Below, one piece after another: positions 12,501 through 35,374 of a stretch of 64,000 nucleotides of DNA (the first letter of the stretch is position 1; each line of letters opens with the position of its first letter). Made by a program: the position numbers and the translations under genes. The DNA comes from Sinotaia quadrata. Taxonomy: Eukaryota > Mollusca > Gastropoda > Architaenioglossa > Viviparidae. Under the pieces are notes generated by a model. The model did not search any database. It was given only the letters and a program-made list of their open reading frames with translations, and was not told the DNA's origin. Where the stretch lies: the NCBI GenBank assembly GCA_028829895.1, contig CM054177.1, forward strand, positions 43,728,664-43,792,663. Reading direction: 5' to 3'.

Positions 12501-14904
12501 CTTCGTTTGTGTACTTGTAGACGTCATGGTTTTTTTTCCTAGTGCAGGTATCAGTCCGATATCCTGTGTTCCTAATGCATACTTTATCTACCTGTCAGTA
12601 TATACTTCTTGCACCTGTTTTCATATTCCAAATGTGTAGATTTTTGTAATGTACCAGCTTGTATATCACGTGAACTGTAATACATACATCATTTACCTGT
12701 CATGCATCACACACCCACCTGTCAGATATCATGGATGACAGAAGGGCGCCTATTCCTTGTCCCAGAATTACAAATGTTTGAGACAGACCGCCAAGGAGAG
12801 CTCGGTCACAAACCAGGTCGAACTATTAAACATCATGAATATCCACTCGCTAACAAACAAGAGACTGTTATCTTCCACAAGGTAGAAAAAAGGTGAACAG
12901 TGTTTTAAGAGATCCAGAGCTTAGAGTCATGCAAATATCAGTAGTAAGTGGTTTGTGGTTTGATAAATGTTCCGTTTTTCTCTGAATAGACTATTGACAG
13001 TAATTAGATGTTCAATCAAACTTACAAAACAAGGTACACAAACAGTTATGCATTTAATCTAAACATAATTAACTAGTAGACACGTACTTAAAACGTCCAT
13101 TTAAGATAAAGGTTACTTATAGTAGTAGAAAGTACACTCTCATTTATTGATGTAGGTGGATGTTTTAATATTATAAAAACAGCCAATTTAAATTGATTTA
13201 TTTCGAAATAATTGAATAGATTTACATTTATTTTGAAAACATACATTTTCGAATCACAAAGAGAATCAATCTATCTTTGAAGCTAAGTTTCTTTCACTAG
13301 AATAGTTACAATGAAATATAAACTTTACAGAAATAATCCAGTTGTATTTATTTCATGTGTGTAAACAAGAAACATAAAAAATATATATTATTAAATACAT
13401 TACCTGACTTCGGAAGGACTTTTCTCTCGGGAAATGATATGTATAGCCAAAGACACACCCATAGCTAACAACGTCTTCACTCCTGTTGCTAAAGGCGACA
13501 GCGATGTGACATTGGCCGTACTTTATATTACTGGAGTTCCAGTCCACGCCCTGTATTTGTGACGGAAACTCAGTAATGTTAGCGGGTGTAGAACAGTTGT
13601 AGTCTGAGACCCTCTCACCTGTGGAGGGAAAAACATAAAGTCGTTGGTATAAAAATACAAGACCAAATGGAATTAATCTTTACGAGGAGAGAAACAGAAC
13701 GGAATTATACGTTTGGATAACACAAGACTTTTCTGAATACATGTATAACCTTGAAAGACAATGACGGCGATATAGGTGGCAAACACTCAACTACCCTGAA
13801 ATAATGCTTCGTCAAGGGAGCTAATGACCTCAAAATATTGGTAAGGACACCACACAGCTACTCTACAGAAATTTCACTTGTCGAAGATTAAAAACCTGAC
13901 CCATTAATATGAACATCATAAGAATGCTGAAGTCTGAACTAGCTTGTAATACAGAATTTGAATTTCTAAAATCTGAGCTACCTTGTAATACAGAACTTGA
14001 ATTTCTAAAGTCTGAACTAGCTTGAAATACAGAACTTGAATTTCTAAAGTCTGAACTAGCTTGAAATACAGAACTTGAATTTCTAAAGTCTGAACTAGCT
14101 TGAAATACAGAACTTGAATTTCTAAAGTCTGAGCTACCTTGTAATACAGAACTTGAATTTCTAAAGTCTGAACTAGCTTGTAATACAGAACTTGTATTTT
14201 TAAAATCTGAACTCAGTTAACGCTCTGAGGACATGCACAGGTATCCCGAGGAATTAGTATTCGACAGCACGCCAAAGAATGTCCAAGTGCACATGTACTT
14301 ATGCTGAAACTGACTGTGCATCGCTGTACAAACAATCCGTTTAATAAAAAAAAATCAAAAAAAATCAAGCGAATGAATAAATTAATAAATGCACATGAAA
14401 TAAGAGAGAAAAGAAAGAAGGAATGAAGAAACGATCAATCAATCAAATAAATAATTAATTAATTAAAACGTGAACAAGACGAGTACTTACACATTTTGTC
14501 TTGTCTAACGTCTCGAGATCACTGATAGTAAGTTAATTAAATCTGCAACTTTCTTACTGTCCATACAGGGTTAACGTCTAGATGACTTAGGTCAAAATAT
14601 TAAATAAAAGTCTTTTAATATTTAATTTCTTCTGTCGATTAAACTTTAATTTCAATTAAATATAAATTTGACTTTACTTTTAAGCAGGCAAAATACCAGT
14701 CTTACGTACAACTCACATCATCTAAATGTTGCTACGTCCTCTACACTTTCGTCAGCAAGATTACATACCGATAAAAATATTGTCCAAAAGTTGTAAAGCT
14801 GATCCGAGAGATCCAAGACATATGACAGTCATCTGCATCAACTGATAACGCCCTCTGCCACCAAGGACCCGCAGTGTTGAATCAATGTCGATCGAGGGAT
14901 CCAT
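2666..14904 (-). CDS. SLC22-type organic cation/carnitine transporter (MFS), 3' part not found
   Basis: Plasma-membrane solute carrier of the major facilitator superfamily. SLC22 members move organic cations, carnitine or organic anions; the substrate cannot be told here. Eight exons were joined by reading GT-AG borders and all phases match: 14904-14769, 13618-13404, 12822-12719, 10322-10196, 8682-8480, 5013-4892, 3880-3715, 2800-2666. They encode about 402 residues of an expected 530-580. Seen in order: N-terminal MDPSIDIDSTLRVLGG with TM1; a glycosylated Cys-containing first extracellular loop; FDLVCDRALL (family EWDLVCDRALL); MFS motif A as SDRFGRKR; TM4-6 with VEILPTEHRT; DESIRWL in place of the family ESPRWL; then TM7 and TM8 with GNRFLNYFLTSLMEFP. 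TM9-12 are missing and should lie left of 2666 or outside the window. No frameshift or stop interrupts the eight exons. Family assignment is strong; orthology within SLC22 is not resolved. Confidence 0.93.
2985..3585. repeat. 27 bp minisatellite
   Basis: About 16 near-identical copies of a unit containing TCTCTCGCTAAAATAAC from 3137 to 3570, flanked on the left by diverged units; in the SLC22 exon 7-8 intron. Confidence 0.92.
3715..3880 (-). CDS. SLC22 exon 7: cytoplasmic loop and TM7
   Basis: The 166 bp exon encodes the cytoplasmic loop (NNAISAQIQSGMTGD) then LTLFDIFRHKQLLINALVLWFS with a split Trp at donor TG|GTAAGT. The LFDIFRHKxL segment corresponds to the SLC22 LxDLFRTPxL motif before TM7. 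Confidence 0.88.
4339..4470. repeat. 34 bp minisatellite
   Basis: Four copies containing GGAATCAAACTCCAAC. Confidence 0.85.
4605..4650 (+). repeat. Short shared element with palindromic core, copy 1
   Basis: About 45 bp (GCGTGAAATAGG to CCCATAAATT) similar to 63545-63590, centred on the perfect palindrome GGAAGCGCTTCC. Confidence 0.6.
4783..4822. repeat. CG/CA dinucleotide repeat
   Basis: Short GC run passing into AC repeat beyond the SLC22 exon 6 donor. Confidence 0.85.
4892..5013 (-). CDS. SLC22 exon 6: start of the large cytoplasmic loop
   Basis: The 122 bp exon completes Trp from exon 5 and encodes YLDESIRWLAANGK then a helical stretch ending CKNYDTVLQTV, phase 1, donor A|GTAAGA. DESIRWL replaces the family ESPRWL motif. 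A decayed copy of its acceptor and first bases lies upstream at about 5030-5140, and a CA-rich microsatellite lies just past the donor. Confidence 0.9.
5025..5140 (-). repeat. Decayed duplicate of the SLC22 exon 6 acceptor
   Basis: On the minus strand AAAATCGTGCTGAC to GGCTAGCAGACAAGG mirrors the intron end and first bases of exon 6 (AAAATCGTACTGAC to GGCTAGCAGCCAATGG) with substitutions. Confidence 0.6.
5219..5240. repeat. Poly(T) tract
   Basis: A run of about 22 T. The following 1.2 kb (to 6500) is AT-rich intron with nothing recognisable. Confidence 0.8.
6503..6540. repeat. GA microsatellite
   Basis: Uninterrupted GA repeat. Confidence 0.85.
7103..7245. repeat. 69 bp tandem duplication
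   Basis: Two copies of a unit containing TTTTACCTCAAGGC, almost identical. Confidence 0.85.
7376..7445. repeat. CA microsatellite
   Basis: Interrupted CA repeat; a short TA repeat follows at 7552-7570. Confidence 0.85.
8114..8330. repeat. 46 bp minisatellite
   Basis: Four to five copies containing GATTATACACCAG in the intron after SLC22 exon 5. Confidence 0.88.
8480..8682 (-). CDS. SLC22 exon 5: TM4-TM6
   Basis: The 203 bp exon starts GVVTSIHTLTVEILPTEHRT and runs through RDYPWRYLQYAVSC to FLQM plus TG, donor GTGAGC. It matches the SLC22 region with the VEI..xxxRT motif after TM4 and RDWRWLQ before TM6. The acceptor (TTTACACTAG) and first exon bases are copied in tandem just upstream (8683-9010 and beyond). 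Confidence 0.92.
8683..9600 (-). repeat. 66 bp minisatellite copying the SLC22 exon 5 acceptor
   Basis: Three close 66 bp copies next to the exon, then progressively diverged copies to about 9.6 kb. Each close unit holds the pyrimidine tract, TTTACACTAG and a copy of the first exon bases (GGTGTGGTAACAAG). Confidence 0.9.
9781..10025. repeat. Purine-rich repeat
   Basis: GA tract followed by diverged units around GACCGAAACAGGGACACGGG. Confidence 0.8.
10196..10322 (-). CDS. SLC22 exon 4: motif A and TM3
   Basis: The 127 bp exon encodes FGRKRVLTGSQLGLL through LKFVVGCFQQ. With the split Arg from exon 3 it restores MFS motif A (SDRFGRKR) in the TM2-TM3 loop. Donor CAGCAG|GTAAAG leaves phase 0. 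Confidence 0.93.
10745..11145. repeat. Degenerate TGTATA-rich tract
   Basis: About 400 bp of alternating TG/TA sequence; open frames here are low-complexity artefacts. Confidence 0.8.
11440..12530. repeat. Two adjoining diverged minisatellites
   Basis: First 11440-11700, units of about 37 bp with AATGCAATAATTATAT; then 11990-12530, units of about 40 bp with ACATTATGTACCTCTTAG. Fills most of the SLC22 exon 3-4 intron. Confidence 0.8.
12719..12822 (-). CDS. SLC22 exon 3: TM2
   Basis: The 104 bp exon encodes 34 residues, FDLVCDRALLGGLSQ through LLSSMISD, ending in AG that joins the next exon to make the Arg of DRFGRK. FDLVCDRALL corresponds to the family signature WDLVCDRALL. Acceptor is TTTAATAG and donor AG|GTGGGT. 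Confidence 0.93.
13404..13618 (-). CDS. SLC22 exon 2: large first extracellular loop
   Basis: Acceptor CTCCACAG and donor CAG|GTAATG bound 215 bp. It completes the Gly codon of exon 1, then encodes 71 residues, from ERVSDYNCSTPANITEF to PREKSFRSQ. This is the typical SLC22 loop between TM1 and TM2, with several cysteines and N-glycosylation sequons (NCS, NIT, NSS, NRS). Confidence 0.9.
13925..14215. repeat. 39 bp minisatellite
   Basis: About seven copies containing ACAGAACTTGAATTTC in the SLC22 exon 1-2 intron. Confidence 0.88.
14769..14904 (-). CDS. SLC22 exon 1: N-terminus and TM1
   Basis: Starts at the ATG on 14904-14902 and encodes 45 residues beginning MDPSIDIDSTLRVLGG and ending LLDNIFI, plus one base (phase 1) before donor GTATGT. 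The start is chosen because SLC22 proteins begin with a short acidic stretch just before this LRxLGGxGRYQ-like segment. The frame stays open far upstream only because a 69 bp repeat, a multiple of three, abuts the start; each repeat unit also carries an in-frame ATG. Confidence 0.88.
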
Positions 14905-14979
14905 GAAAAGACTGATAAAGATAAATATAACGATAAAAGTAACGATAAAAGTAACGATATCCTGCTGTTTACTATTCTG

Positions 14980-15410
14980 ACAACAGGCCATGAGAAGACT
15001 GATAAAGATAAATGTACAAGTAACGATATCCTGCTGTTTACTATTCTGACAACAGGCCATGAGAAGACTGATAAAGATAAATGTAAAAGTAATGATATCC
15101 TGCTGTTTACTATTCTGACAACAGGCCATGAGAAGACTGATAAAGATAAATGTAAAAGTAATGATATCCTGCTGTTTACTATTCTGACAACAGGCCATGA
15201 GAAGACTGATAAAGATAAATGTAAAAGTAATGATATCCTGCTGTTTACTATTCTGACAACAGGCCATGAGAAGACTGATAAAGATAAATGTAAAAGTAAT
15301 GATATCCTGCTGTTTACTATTCTGACAACAGGCCATGAGAAGACTGATAAAGATAAATGTAAAATTAATGATATCCTGCTGTTTACTATTCTGACAATAG
15401 GCCAGATTTC
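14980..15410 (-). repeat. 69 bp minisatellite abutting the SLC22 start codon
   Basis: About six to seven copies. Each unit ends, on the minus strand, in the same bases that precede the true start (TTATCAGTCTTCTCATG), so each carries an in-frame ATG. The frame is open through the whole array. Confidence 0.9.
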
Positions 15411-15904
15411 TTAAATTATTATTAATAATAATGAACAATATCTCTGCACATTTTGAGATCACGTGACTTTATGCGCGTGACCGTGCTTTTAAGTTTGATG
15501 TATTGGGTGAAACGCAGGGAGTTATTTATTAAACGAAGCTTACACTAACCATGAACCTTCTGGGAAAAGTCATGAAATCAGCTGGCATCATCAATTTATT
15601 CCAATGGATTGTACAAGTTCGAATTCGTCTCGAGAAGAAAGGGGACGATCTGGCGAGAAATAAAATGGAAATTAACTGACCTGCCACCACTCAGATCTGC
15701 TCACGTCAGGTATGTTTGTCTCATAGTCCTATATCCTCCACGAATTGGCACTGTTTTTATTACTCCAAACCACCACCCACCCAACCACCCACCACCCTTG
15801 CATTTTCATTTTACACGCATGAGTTTAGACTCGGGGATAAATTTTTGTCTTCCTGCTACAAATGTCAAACAAAAATTGTCAAACTAGGTCCTCGGGGTTT
15901 AGTT

Positions 15905-16045
15905 GTGTCGTGTCGTTGACGGCATTGTTTGTATATGTTGTGTCGTGACGGTAGTGTAAGTATATGTCGTGTCGTTGACGGTAGTGTAAGTATATGTCGT
16001 GTCGTTGACGGCATCATATGTGTTTGTCGTGTCGTCGGCGGTGTT
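15905..16045. repeat. 30 bp minisatellite
   Basis: Four to five copies containing GTGTCGTTGACGG. Confidence 0.85.
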
Positions 16046-16409
16046 CTTGCGTCGGTTGTTTCTGATACCCGAGAAAACACCCGACGCCTAAAATATGTGT
16101 CAGATATATTTGTGCTGTGCCCGGTAATGTTGCTAGAGCATGCTATTGCGAGTTAGTAATTTTTCTTAAGTAAGTGTTAGCAATATTGCTCAAATGTGTG
16201 CTAGAATAATTTTAATTCACATTAGAGTAATATGGCCGATGTACGTGACTGTTTAAAGAGCAAAATTGATGAAATATCTTAATACATTTTAGAGACAAAC
16301 TGGACATACGTTAATGCATTCCCGAATAATACTGCTGAAATACATTATTGAACGTTAGTGTAGAAATAATACAACTGAAATACGTTAATACAGCTCTAAC
16401 ATTATGTTA

Positions 16410-16850
16410 ATGCATGTTACAGTGATACCACTGACATTCCATAATGTATGTCAGAGAAATGCAGCTAATATAAAAGTAATACTTTGATATACTATAATGT
16501 GTGTTTTGCGATATTGCTGAGATATTACATGTTAGAATATTCTTTGATATACCATGATGTTTGTTCAGCATTACTGCAGAAATATGTTTATTACATGTTA
16601 GAGTATTATTTTGATATACCATAATGTGTGTTCTGCAACACTGCGTAAATATGTTTATTACATGTTAGAGTAATATTTTGATGTACCATAATGTTTGTTC
16701 AGCAAGTCTGCATTAAGTATGTTCATTATATGTTAGAGTATTACTTCGACATACCATAATGTTTGTTCAGCAGTACTTCAGAAATGTTTATTACATGTTA
16801 GAGTATTACTCTGATATACCATAATGGTTGTTCAGCAATACTAGTGGTTG
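16410..16850. repeat. About 62 bp diverged minisatellite
   Basis: Six or more copies containing GATATACCATAATG. The next 1.3 kb shows only a CA repeat at 17401-17495 and no gene. Confidence 0.75.
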
Positions 16851-17398
16851 ATATTAATTGCGTTCGTTTACTTAACATATATATTAATCAATGCACGTTG
16901 TGTATAAAACATATAGCGACCTGGTTTTGGTTAACATTTTGCTACATACGTAAACCTTAATGAGTATCTTGCACCACCAGACATTCATTCGTCATTGGAG
17001 ATAATGAAAATAGTCACACCTCCTGAACTCCTAAGAAACATTCTCTTATTTAATCACAATTTAAATAAACATAAACATGCACACATCATGATGATGACGA
17101 CTGTAGTTGTGATTACATGCGCACGGTGTGACCTAGTTACATAGATTTCCCATACGTGGCCCAGGAACAACACAGGTGTACCTGTGTTTGGTTCACAATT
17201 GCAGTAATTTCCTTTGGCAGGCTTCAGACGGGTGAAATTTTTTTTTTATTTTGCACAGAAGCATTTGTTCTCAGATATATTCCTTGAAATTTCCATTGTC
17301 AATTGGAACAGTGTGACGAAATGTTACGAATCCCAATAGTTATATTTGAAGAAATTAGAGAAAATTAGAAAGAGCCCACGTTCACACCCACCCACCCC

Positions 17399-17435
<37 letters not shown>

Positions 17436-17831
17436 GCACGCACGCACACACGCACACACACTCGCACGCACACACTCGCACGCACACACACACATATATA
17501 TATTAAAAGATAGAGATTTGTACTATATGCTTTGATTTTGAAGAAAAACATGATAATATACCTGAAATACATACAGGTTAAAACATTTTATTAAAATTTT
17601 GCTCATAGTTTTATTCACAAACATTTATTTTTAAATGAGATGGCAAACTATTGTTGACATTACTTAATGATTGTATTCTGAAAGTGTAATGTTACAAATT
17701 AATATTTTGAAGAATATTTATTTTAAATATTTAAAACATGAGAGTGTATCTTTGCTAATACTAAATAAAAATTATTGCAGTAAATGTCTAATAAAATTAC
17801 TTAAATATTACTATATAATTTACAATGTTAA

Positions 17832-18215
17832 CTAAGACCTATTTTGAAAATAATGACTGATTTCCAACACGTTGTCTTTAGCAATATTGTGTTGACCTGG
17901 TCTATTCAAAATCGTGGTACTTAAACTTCCGTTAGTGACATATCGGCAATGCTTGCTATCAATGGATGGGTTGGGGGGTCGATAGACGATTTGCGTCACC
18001 ATTGGAGCTTGCGTTGACCATTTCGTCTTCAGACGTTCTCTGATGTGGAGTACCCCAGTGAGTCCCCACAGCCTCACACTTGTGTTCGAGGTAGAGGGCG
18101 GGAGGACTGGTGAAGGGGGTGAAAAATGTCGCGCCAGATTGGCGCACACCCCCAACCGATCGTCTCCAGTGAGTGTGTTATCATTGGATGTCCTCTCCGT
18201 TTATATATAGCTCAA
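17832..18215 (-). promoter_or_regulatory. TATA-type promoter candidate with GC-richer leader
   Basis: On the minus strand CTATATATAAACGG at about 18210-18197 is followed by a GC-richer stretch (18180-17950) unlike the surrounding AT-rich DNA. A 107-codon open frame runs 18155-17832 but begins TTG, and no ATG opens it. It may be an untranslated first exon for the SLC22 gene, whose coding start is 3.3 kb downstream. No donor was fixed. Confidence 0.25.
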
Positions 18216-19679
18216 TGATATCAGAGCCCAGAGCTCGTTGCTACTCGTCATTTTGATTGCTATGACGTCGCTGCTGTCGTCATCACGTAAATTTCAAAAA
18301 AAGGATGTATGTGGACGAAATCACTAAACTCATATTTTGAGACTTGCTGTTTGAAAATGGTGTTATATGTTGAGTGAACATAATGCAAAAAAACATAACA
18401 CTGCCGCGGTCATTGCATAAAGTGCAATTAACATCTGTTGACATCACCATGGCAATTATTCGGGTATGTAGAAGCATAAACACATTATTTTATTACACAA
18501 AATATTCCCGCAGCTAAAAATAGTTTACTTGAATCAAGGTGGAGACGTTAAAGTATTGACATATTTCCTGTAAAATTTACTTTAGTCAGCTACGATAAAG
18601 ATGCCCACATTGATTTCAATGTTTAAATGTCTGCATGCATATCTCAGTCCAGTTCAGAAAAATCCAAGTTTTCAACTCAGAACATTTCTTCATTCAATCA
18701 CAACAATGATTTTAACTTTCTTTGACGTCTACGAAACTGGTCTTGATCTAACTTACAAAGTTCTAAAGTATTCAAACTTTCGATTGCATTTCTCTCTGTT
18801 CTAACTTATAAAGCCCACACAGATATTTCTAATCAATTACTTTTTCATCATCGTATTAAGATACATTTATCATTCATTTGTGGGCTGTTGCATATTTTGA
18901 TCTAGATGATAATTCTTTTGCAAAAAATCCACGTAGTTAATGTCATGACATTAGCTTTTGTGGATCCCATGGTCCGGGAAAGTGACTGAACCAGGATCAG
19001 GAATACAGCAATTCGCAGTTTCTAGTAAATTTTACCATCAAAGCAATCCTAACCCCCCCACACACCCATTCACTCTATGGATTTGGGTTTCAACATCATG
19101 CACTACTCTCCATTAACTAAAATTCTGCTTAATTACCGAACATATGAATTGTGGAGTAGCCCTACCTCCCACATATGTACACGCACACACGTACAGAAAC
19201 AATATATTTTTACGGGATCAGTGTGAACACACACGCACGCTAGCACACATACTATACATTTTTACGGGATTAGTGTGAGAAACACTAAACAAAACATTTA
19301 CGAACACTTCAGCACTAACTATAGTATATTGCAGTCTCAGATTTATCAAAGTAAAATTACGAACGGCTCAGTATGGCCATAATTCATATCACAGAATATG
19401 GTGACCTATCGTGTGCTCAAATTTTTCACCTTTGTTATACTGGCCGTCTTATGACCAGGCTATACAACATAGTTAGAACTTGTATTGACTGACCAATGCA
19501 ACAGAGGTCTTAGCTATCATGGTTATTTTATTATTTCAAACGGCCATTAACGTTTTAGGTGCTCGGCCCATTACAATGAAATTATGGAAAATCTATAAGA
19601 TCTTTTGCTCATTCTCAATCCGTATCCCACGGCCACTGTGCATAGCTTGGCCCTGCAGACCCATAGAGGGAAGCCAATG

Positions 19680-20015
19680 TCTGAACAGAGATATCCAATA
19701 CCATCCCTGGAAGACAAAAGGGAAATAAGTCTGTCCATTAGATTTCACTTTTTTACATTACTGGAAGGCACAAGGAGAGTAATGTGCCCATTAGGTTACT
19801 TATTAGAAGACAAACGAGAGTAGTATGGCCATTAGGTTTCCTTTCTGTCATTACTGGAAGACACAAGAGGAAGAAGCATGGCCGTTAGCTTTCCATTCTA
19901 ACATTACTGGAAGACAAAAGAAAAAAAAGTATGACCATTTATTATGGCCATTATACTTCCATTCTAACTAAGAAAAGGTTGATCATTAGAATTCTATTCT
20001 GTCATTATCGGAAGG

Positions 20016-20069
<54 letters not shown>

Positions 20070-20475
20070 GTCCCATTAGATTTCCATTTTAACATTACTG
20101 GAAGACAAAAGAGAGACAAGTGTGACCATCCACTTTCCATTTTAACATTACTGGAAGACAAAAGAGAGAAAGGTGTGACCATTAACTTTCCATTTTAACA
20201 TTACTGGAAGACAAAAGAGAGACAAGTGTGGCTATTAGGTTTTCCTTCTCAAAAGGAAAGTAATGTGACCATTAAATTTCCCTTCTAACATCACTAGAAG
20301 ACAAAGGAGAGATAAGTGTGACCATTAGCTTTCTCTTCTAACATTACTGGAAGACAAAAGAGAGATAAGTGTGGCCATTAGCTTTCTCTTCTAACATTAC
20401 TGGAAATCAAAAGAGAGATAGGTGTGGCCATTATATTTCTCTTATAATATTACTGGAAGACAAAAGGGAAGCAAT
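19680..20475. repeat. About 55 bp diverged minisatellite with GA tract
   Basis: A dozen units around ATTACTGGAAGACAAAAG; a GA microsatellite at 20018-20066 has grown inside one unit. Confidence 0.85.
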
Positions 20476-21009
20476 GTGGCCATTGCATACTTCCTTGCTG
20501 AAGTAATGGTCACTCAATGATGCCTAATATTCAACAACCAGTGGTGTGTCTATTTTCTCATTTAGTGGGAATAAAGCCTGGGACCTGAAAGAGTCAATTA
20601 AGGTTCGGATGTACTATTACATTTTTATCCTTCAGAAACTGTTACATGAAATTAACATTTTTCTTGCTTAAATAAATTAATAAGATTTTGAATAATTATA
20701 TCATTTATTTACATTTATATAATGTTGCACATATTAGCAGCATGTACGTACATGATTGCACATACAAACACAACACAACACACTCACACAAACACAAGCA
20801 GACACGGTCAATTTTCATTCAAAAATGAGTGTAAACTATGATAAACATTGTATTTTGATTAAACTTGATGCAAGCAATTTATATTTGTTCATTATCAATT
20901 AAATAAACAAATCGAAGACAGCAATTGTCAGTTTAATAAAGATATCAAAATTATATGCCGCATAGGTGAAGAGCCTTATGTATTAAATGCGCACTCTTTC
21001 ATAATACAG

Positions 21010-32787
<11,778 letters not shown>

Positions 32788-33034
32788 TGACTTGAGTTCT
32801 GTTCATTCATATGATTGCATGATATAAACATTAAGTACAATGACAAGACTCTTCTTTATCGGTAGGCAATATTACAATATGATTGAAACCATCATTTCAT
32901 GATTAAAATTATAGCTAAAATATGAATCGCATGATTAAATTAATTTCTTTTAAAACTGCCACTTCATAAACCAAGAAGAATAACTGCATAATTCAATTAA
33001 TTTAACATGTTTTCTATTTCAAATCCCCGTGTGT

Positions 33035-34065
33035 AAATGAGTGCATTATTAACAGAATAAGAATTAGTTTGAACATTGAGTGCATTTTTACTAAAATAGG
33101 AAGTAGTCTGTAAATTGAGTGCATTATTACTAGAATAGGAAGTAGTCTGTAAATTGAGTGCACTATTAACAGAAAAAGAATTAGTTTGAACATTGAGTGC
33201 ATTTTTACTAAAATAGGAAGTAGTCTGTAAATTGAGTGCATTATTACTAGAATAGGAAGTAGTCTGTAAATTGAGTGCATTATTACTAGAATAGGAAGTA
33301 GTCTGAAAATTGAGTGCATTATTACTAGAATAAAAGTAGTCCGATTATTGAGTGCACTGTTAATAGAATAAGTAGTCCGATTATTGAGTGCACTGTTAAT
33401 AGAATAAGTAGTCCGATTATTGAGTGCACTATTAATAGAATAAGTAGTCAGATTATTGAGTGCACTATTAATAGAATAAGTAGTCCGATTATTGAGTGCA
33501 CTGTTAATAGAATAAGTAGTCCGATTATTGAGTGCACTGTTAATAGAATAAGTAGTCCGATTATTGAGTGCACTGTTAATAGAATAAGTAGTCCGATTAT
33601 TGAGTGCACTATTAATAGAATAAGTAGTCCGATTATTGAGTGCACTATTAATAGAATAAGTAGTCCGATTATTGAGTGCACTGTTAATAGAATAAGTAGT
33701 CCGATTATTGAGTGCACTGTTAATAGAATAAGTAATCCGATTATTGAGTGCACTATTAATAGAATAAGTAGTCAGATTATTGAGTGCACTATTAATAGAA
33801 TAAGTAGTCAGATTATTGAGTGCACTGTTAATAGAATAAGTAGTCCGATTATTGAGTGCACTGTTAATAGAATAAGTAGTCCGATTATTGAGTGCTCTAT
33901 TAATAGAATAAGTAGTCAGATTATTGAGTGCACTGTTAATAGAATAAGTAGTCCGATTATTGAGTGCACTATTAATAGAATAAGAAGTAGGCTGATTATT
34001 GAATGCATTATTACTAGAATAGGAAGTAGTCTGTAAACTGAGTGCATTATTCATAGAATATGATG
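33035..34065. repeat. 36 bp minisatellite, 1 kb array
   Basis: About 18 copies of a 36 bp unit containing ATTGAGTGCACTGTTAA, flanked on both sides by longer (about 46 bp) variants. The open minus-strand frame is a by-product of the unit length. Confidence 0.92.
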
Positions 34066-34204
34066 TAATCTGAAAATTGACTGCTTTATAAATAGAATTG
34101 GAAACAGTCTGAAAATTGATGCATTATTCATACAACAGCAAGCAGTCTGAAAGTTGTGTGCATTCTACGATTTAGTTTCCTTAGGTCACTCTGATACGTG
34201 TGTT

Positions 34205-34395
34205 CGCGCTAGGTTAAGGAGTAGGGATAGGAAAAGCAATTTGGAGGTTAAGGAGAGTAGGGATAGGAAAAGTTCAATTTGGAGGTTAAGGGGAGTAGGG
34301 ATAGGAAAAGTTCAATTTGGAGGTTAAGGAGAGTAGGGATAGGAAAAGTCCAATTTGGAGGTTAAGGGGAGTAGGGATAGGAAAAGTTCGAGTCG
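34205..34395. repeat. About 45 bp minisatellite
   Basis: Four to five copies containing GAGTAGGGATAGGAAAAG. Confidence 0.85.
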
Positions 34396-35374
34396 GAGGG
34401 TTTGAGGGAGGAGATGCGGTTTTTTGATGGAATAGGAGATTCTAACTGCCCGTAGTCCGTTGCAGATGGTGTTAGTCGGTTGCTTTCAGCTGCCTCTCTG
34501 TCTGTCAATCCGGTTGTCTTTCTGTCTGTCATTTTAGTGGGGCGCTGCTCTAGTAAAATGGGCTCATACTTAAGGAATGATGGCACGTGTAAATGATATG
34601 TGTAATATTCTAATATATATATATATATATATATAGCCTATTATATGCAATCAATATACTATTGTGTTTCTTATATAGTGTGTGTTCATCAAAATTCATT
34701 ACTGATTTTGAGAAAATTAACTCCTCTTTTGTAGTTAAATACAATTGCAATGCAATAAACGTTTGGTTTATATCGGAAATAGTTTAATTTTATTACATTA
34801 TAGTCATTGTTCTGATTGCAATGTAAAGTTTGTAGGTCAGGTAGAGTCAATAAAATTGGGAAGCCAACAGAAATTAAATGAAATTGTGAACATTATCATT
34901 TTATGGACTCTATCAATCCGGCTATTAGTACTATGTACAATAATATATAAACTAAATTTATTTATTTTGTTATGAAAAGTTTTTTTAAAAGATTTTTAAA
35001 ATCTTTTCACCGACAAATAAAAAGTATTTAAAATTTACAGGAGTGAAAAGAACTTTTCTGAGTGGTATTTACAAATTTCCATAGCCGTTTACATATTATC
35101 ATAGCCGATATTCAATGTACAACTAACTGTATTTAAATAATATTGAAGAATGTTCAACTTAAATTAAAATTATACTGGAACTGATTATGTGGTTGTCTGT
35201 TGTATCTGTAAATTTTCAGTGAGTCAGATGAATGATAATTATGTAGCATTGCATATATAGTACCTTGGGATGCAAATATGGTAATGCAAAAAGGTCATGA
35301 TGGTATAGAGTGTGTCACATCCGCACTCTCAACTGGTGACGGAAAGGAAGGTGGACGTAGACATTTGTCAGCAG

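Noticed and set aside
14905..15462. Counting the 233-codon frame as the SLC22 protein start
   Set aside because: The added part is 69 bp repeat; the family start fits the ATG at 14904.
19519..19570. Frame beginning MVILLFQTAINVLG as first exon of GPCR-A
   Set aside because: Slight likeness to IILFRTL of the paralogues, but no donor in the right phase follows.
33014..34054. 346-codon minus-strand open frame
   Set aside because: Pure translation of a 36 bp repeat whose length is a multiple of three.
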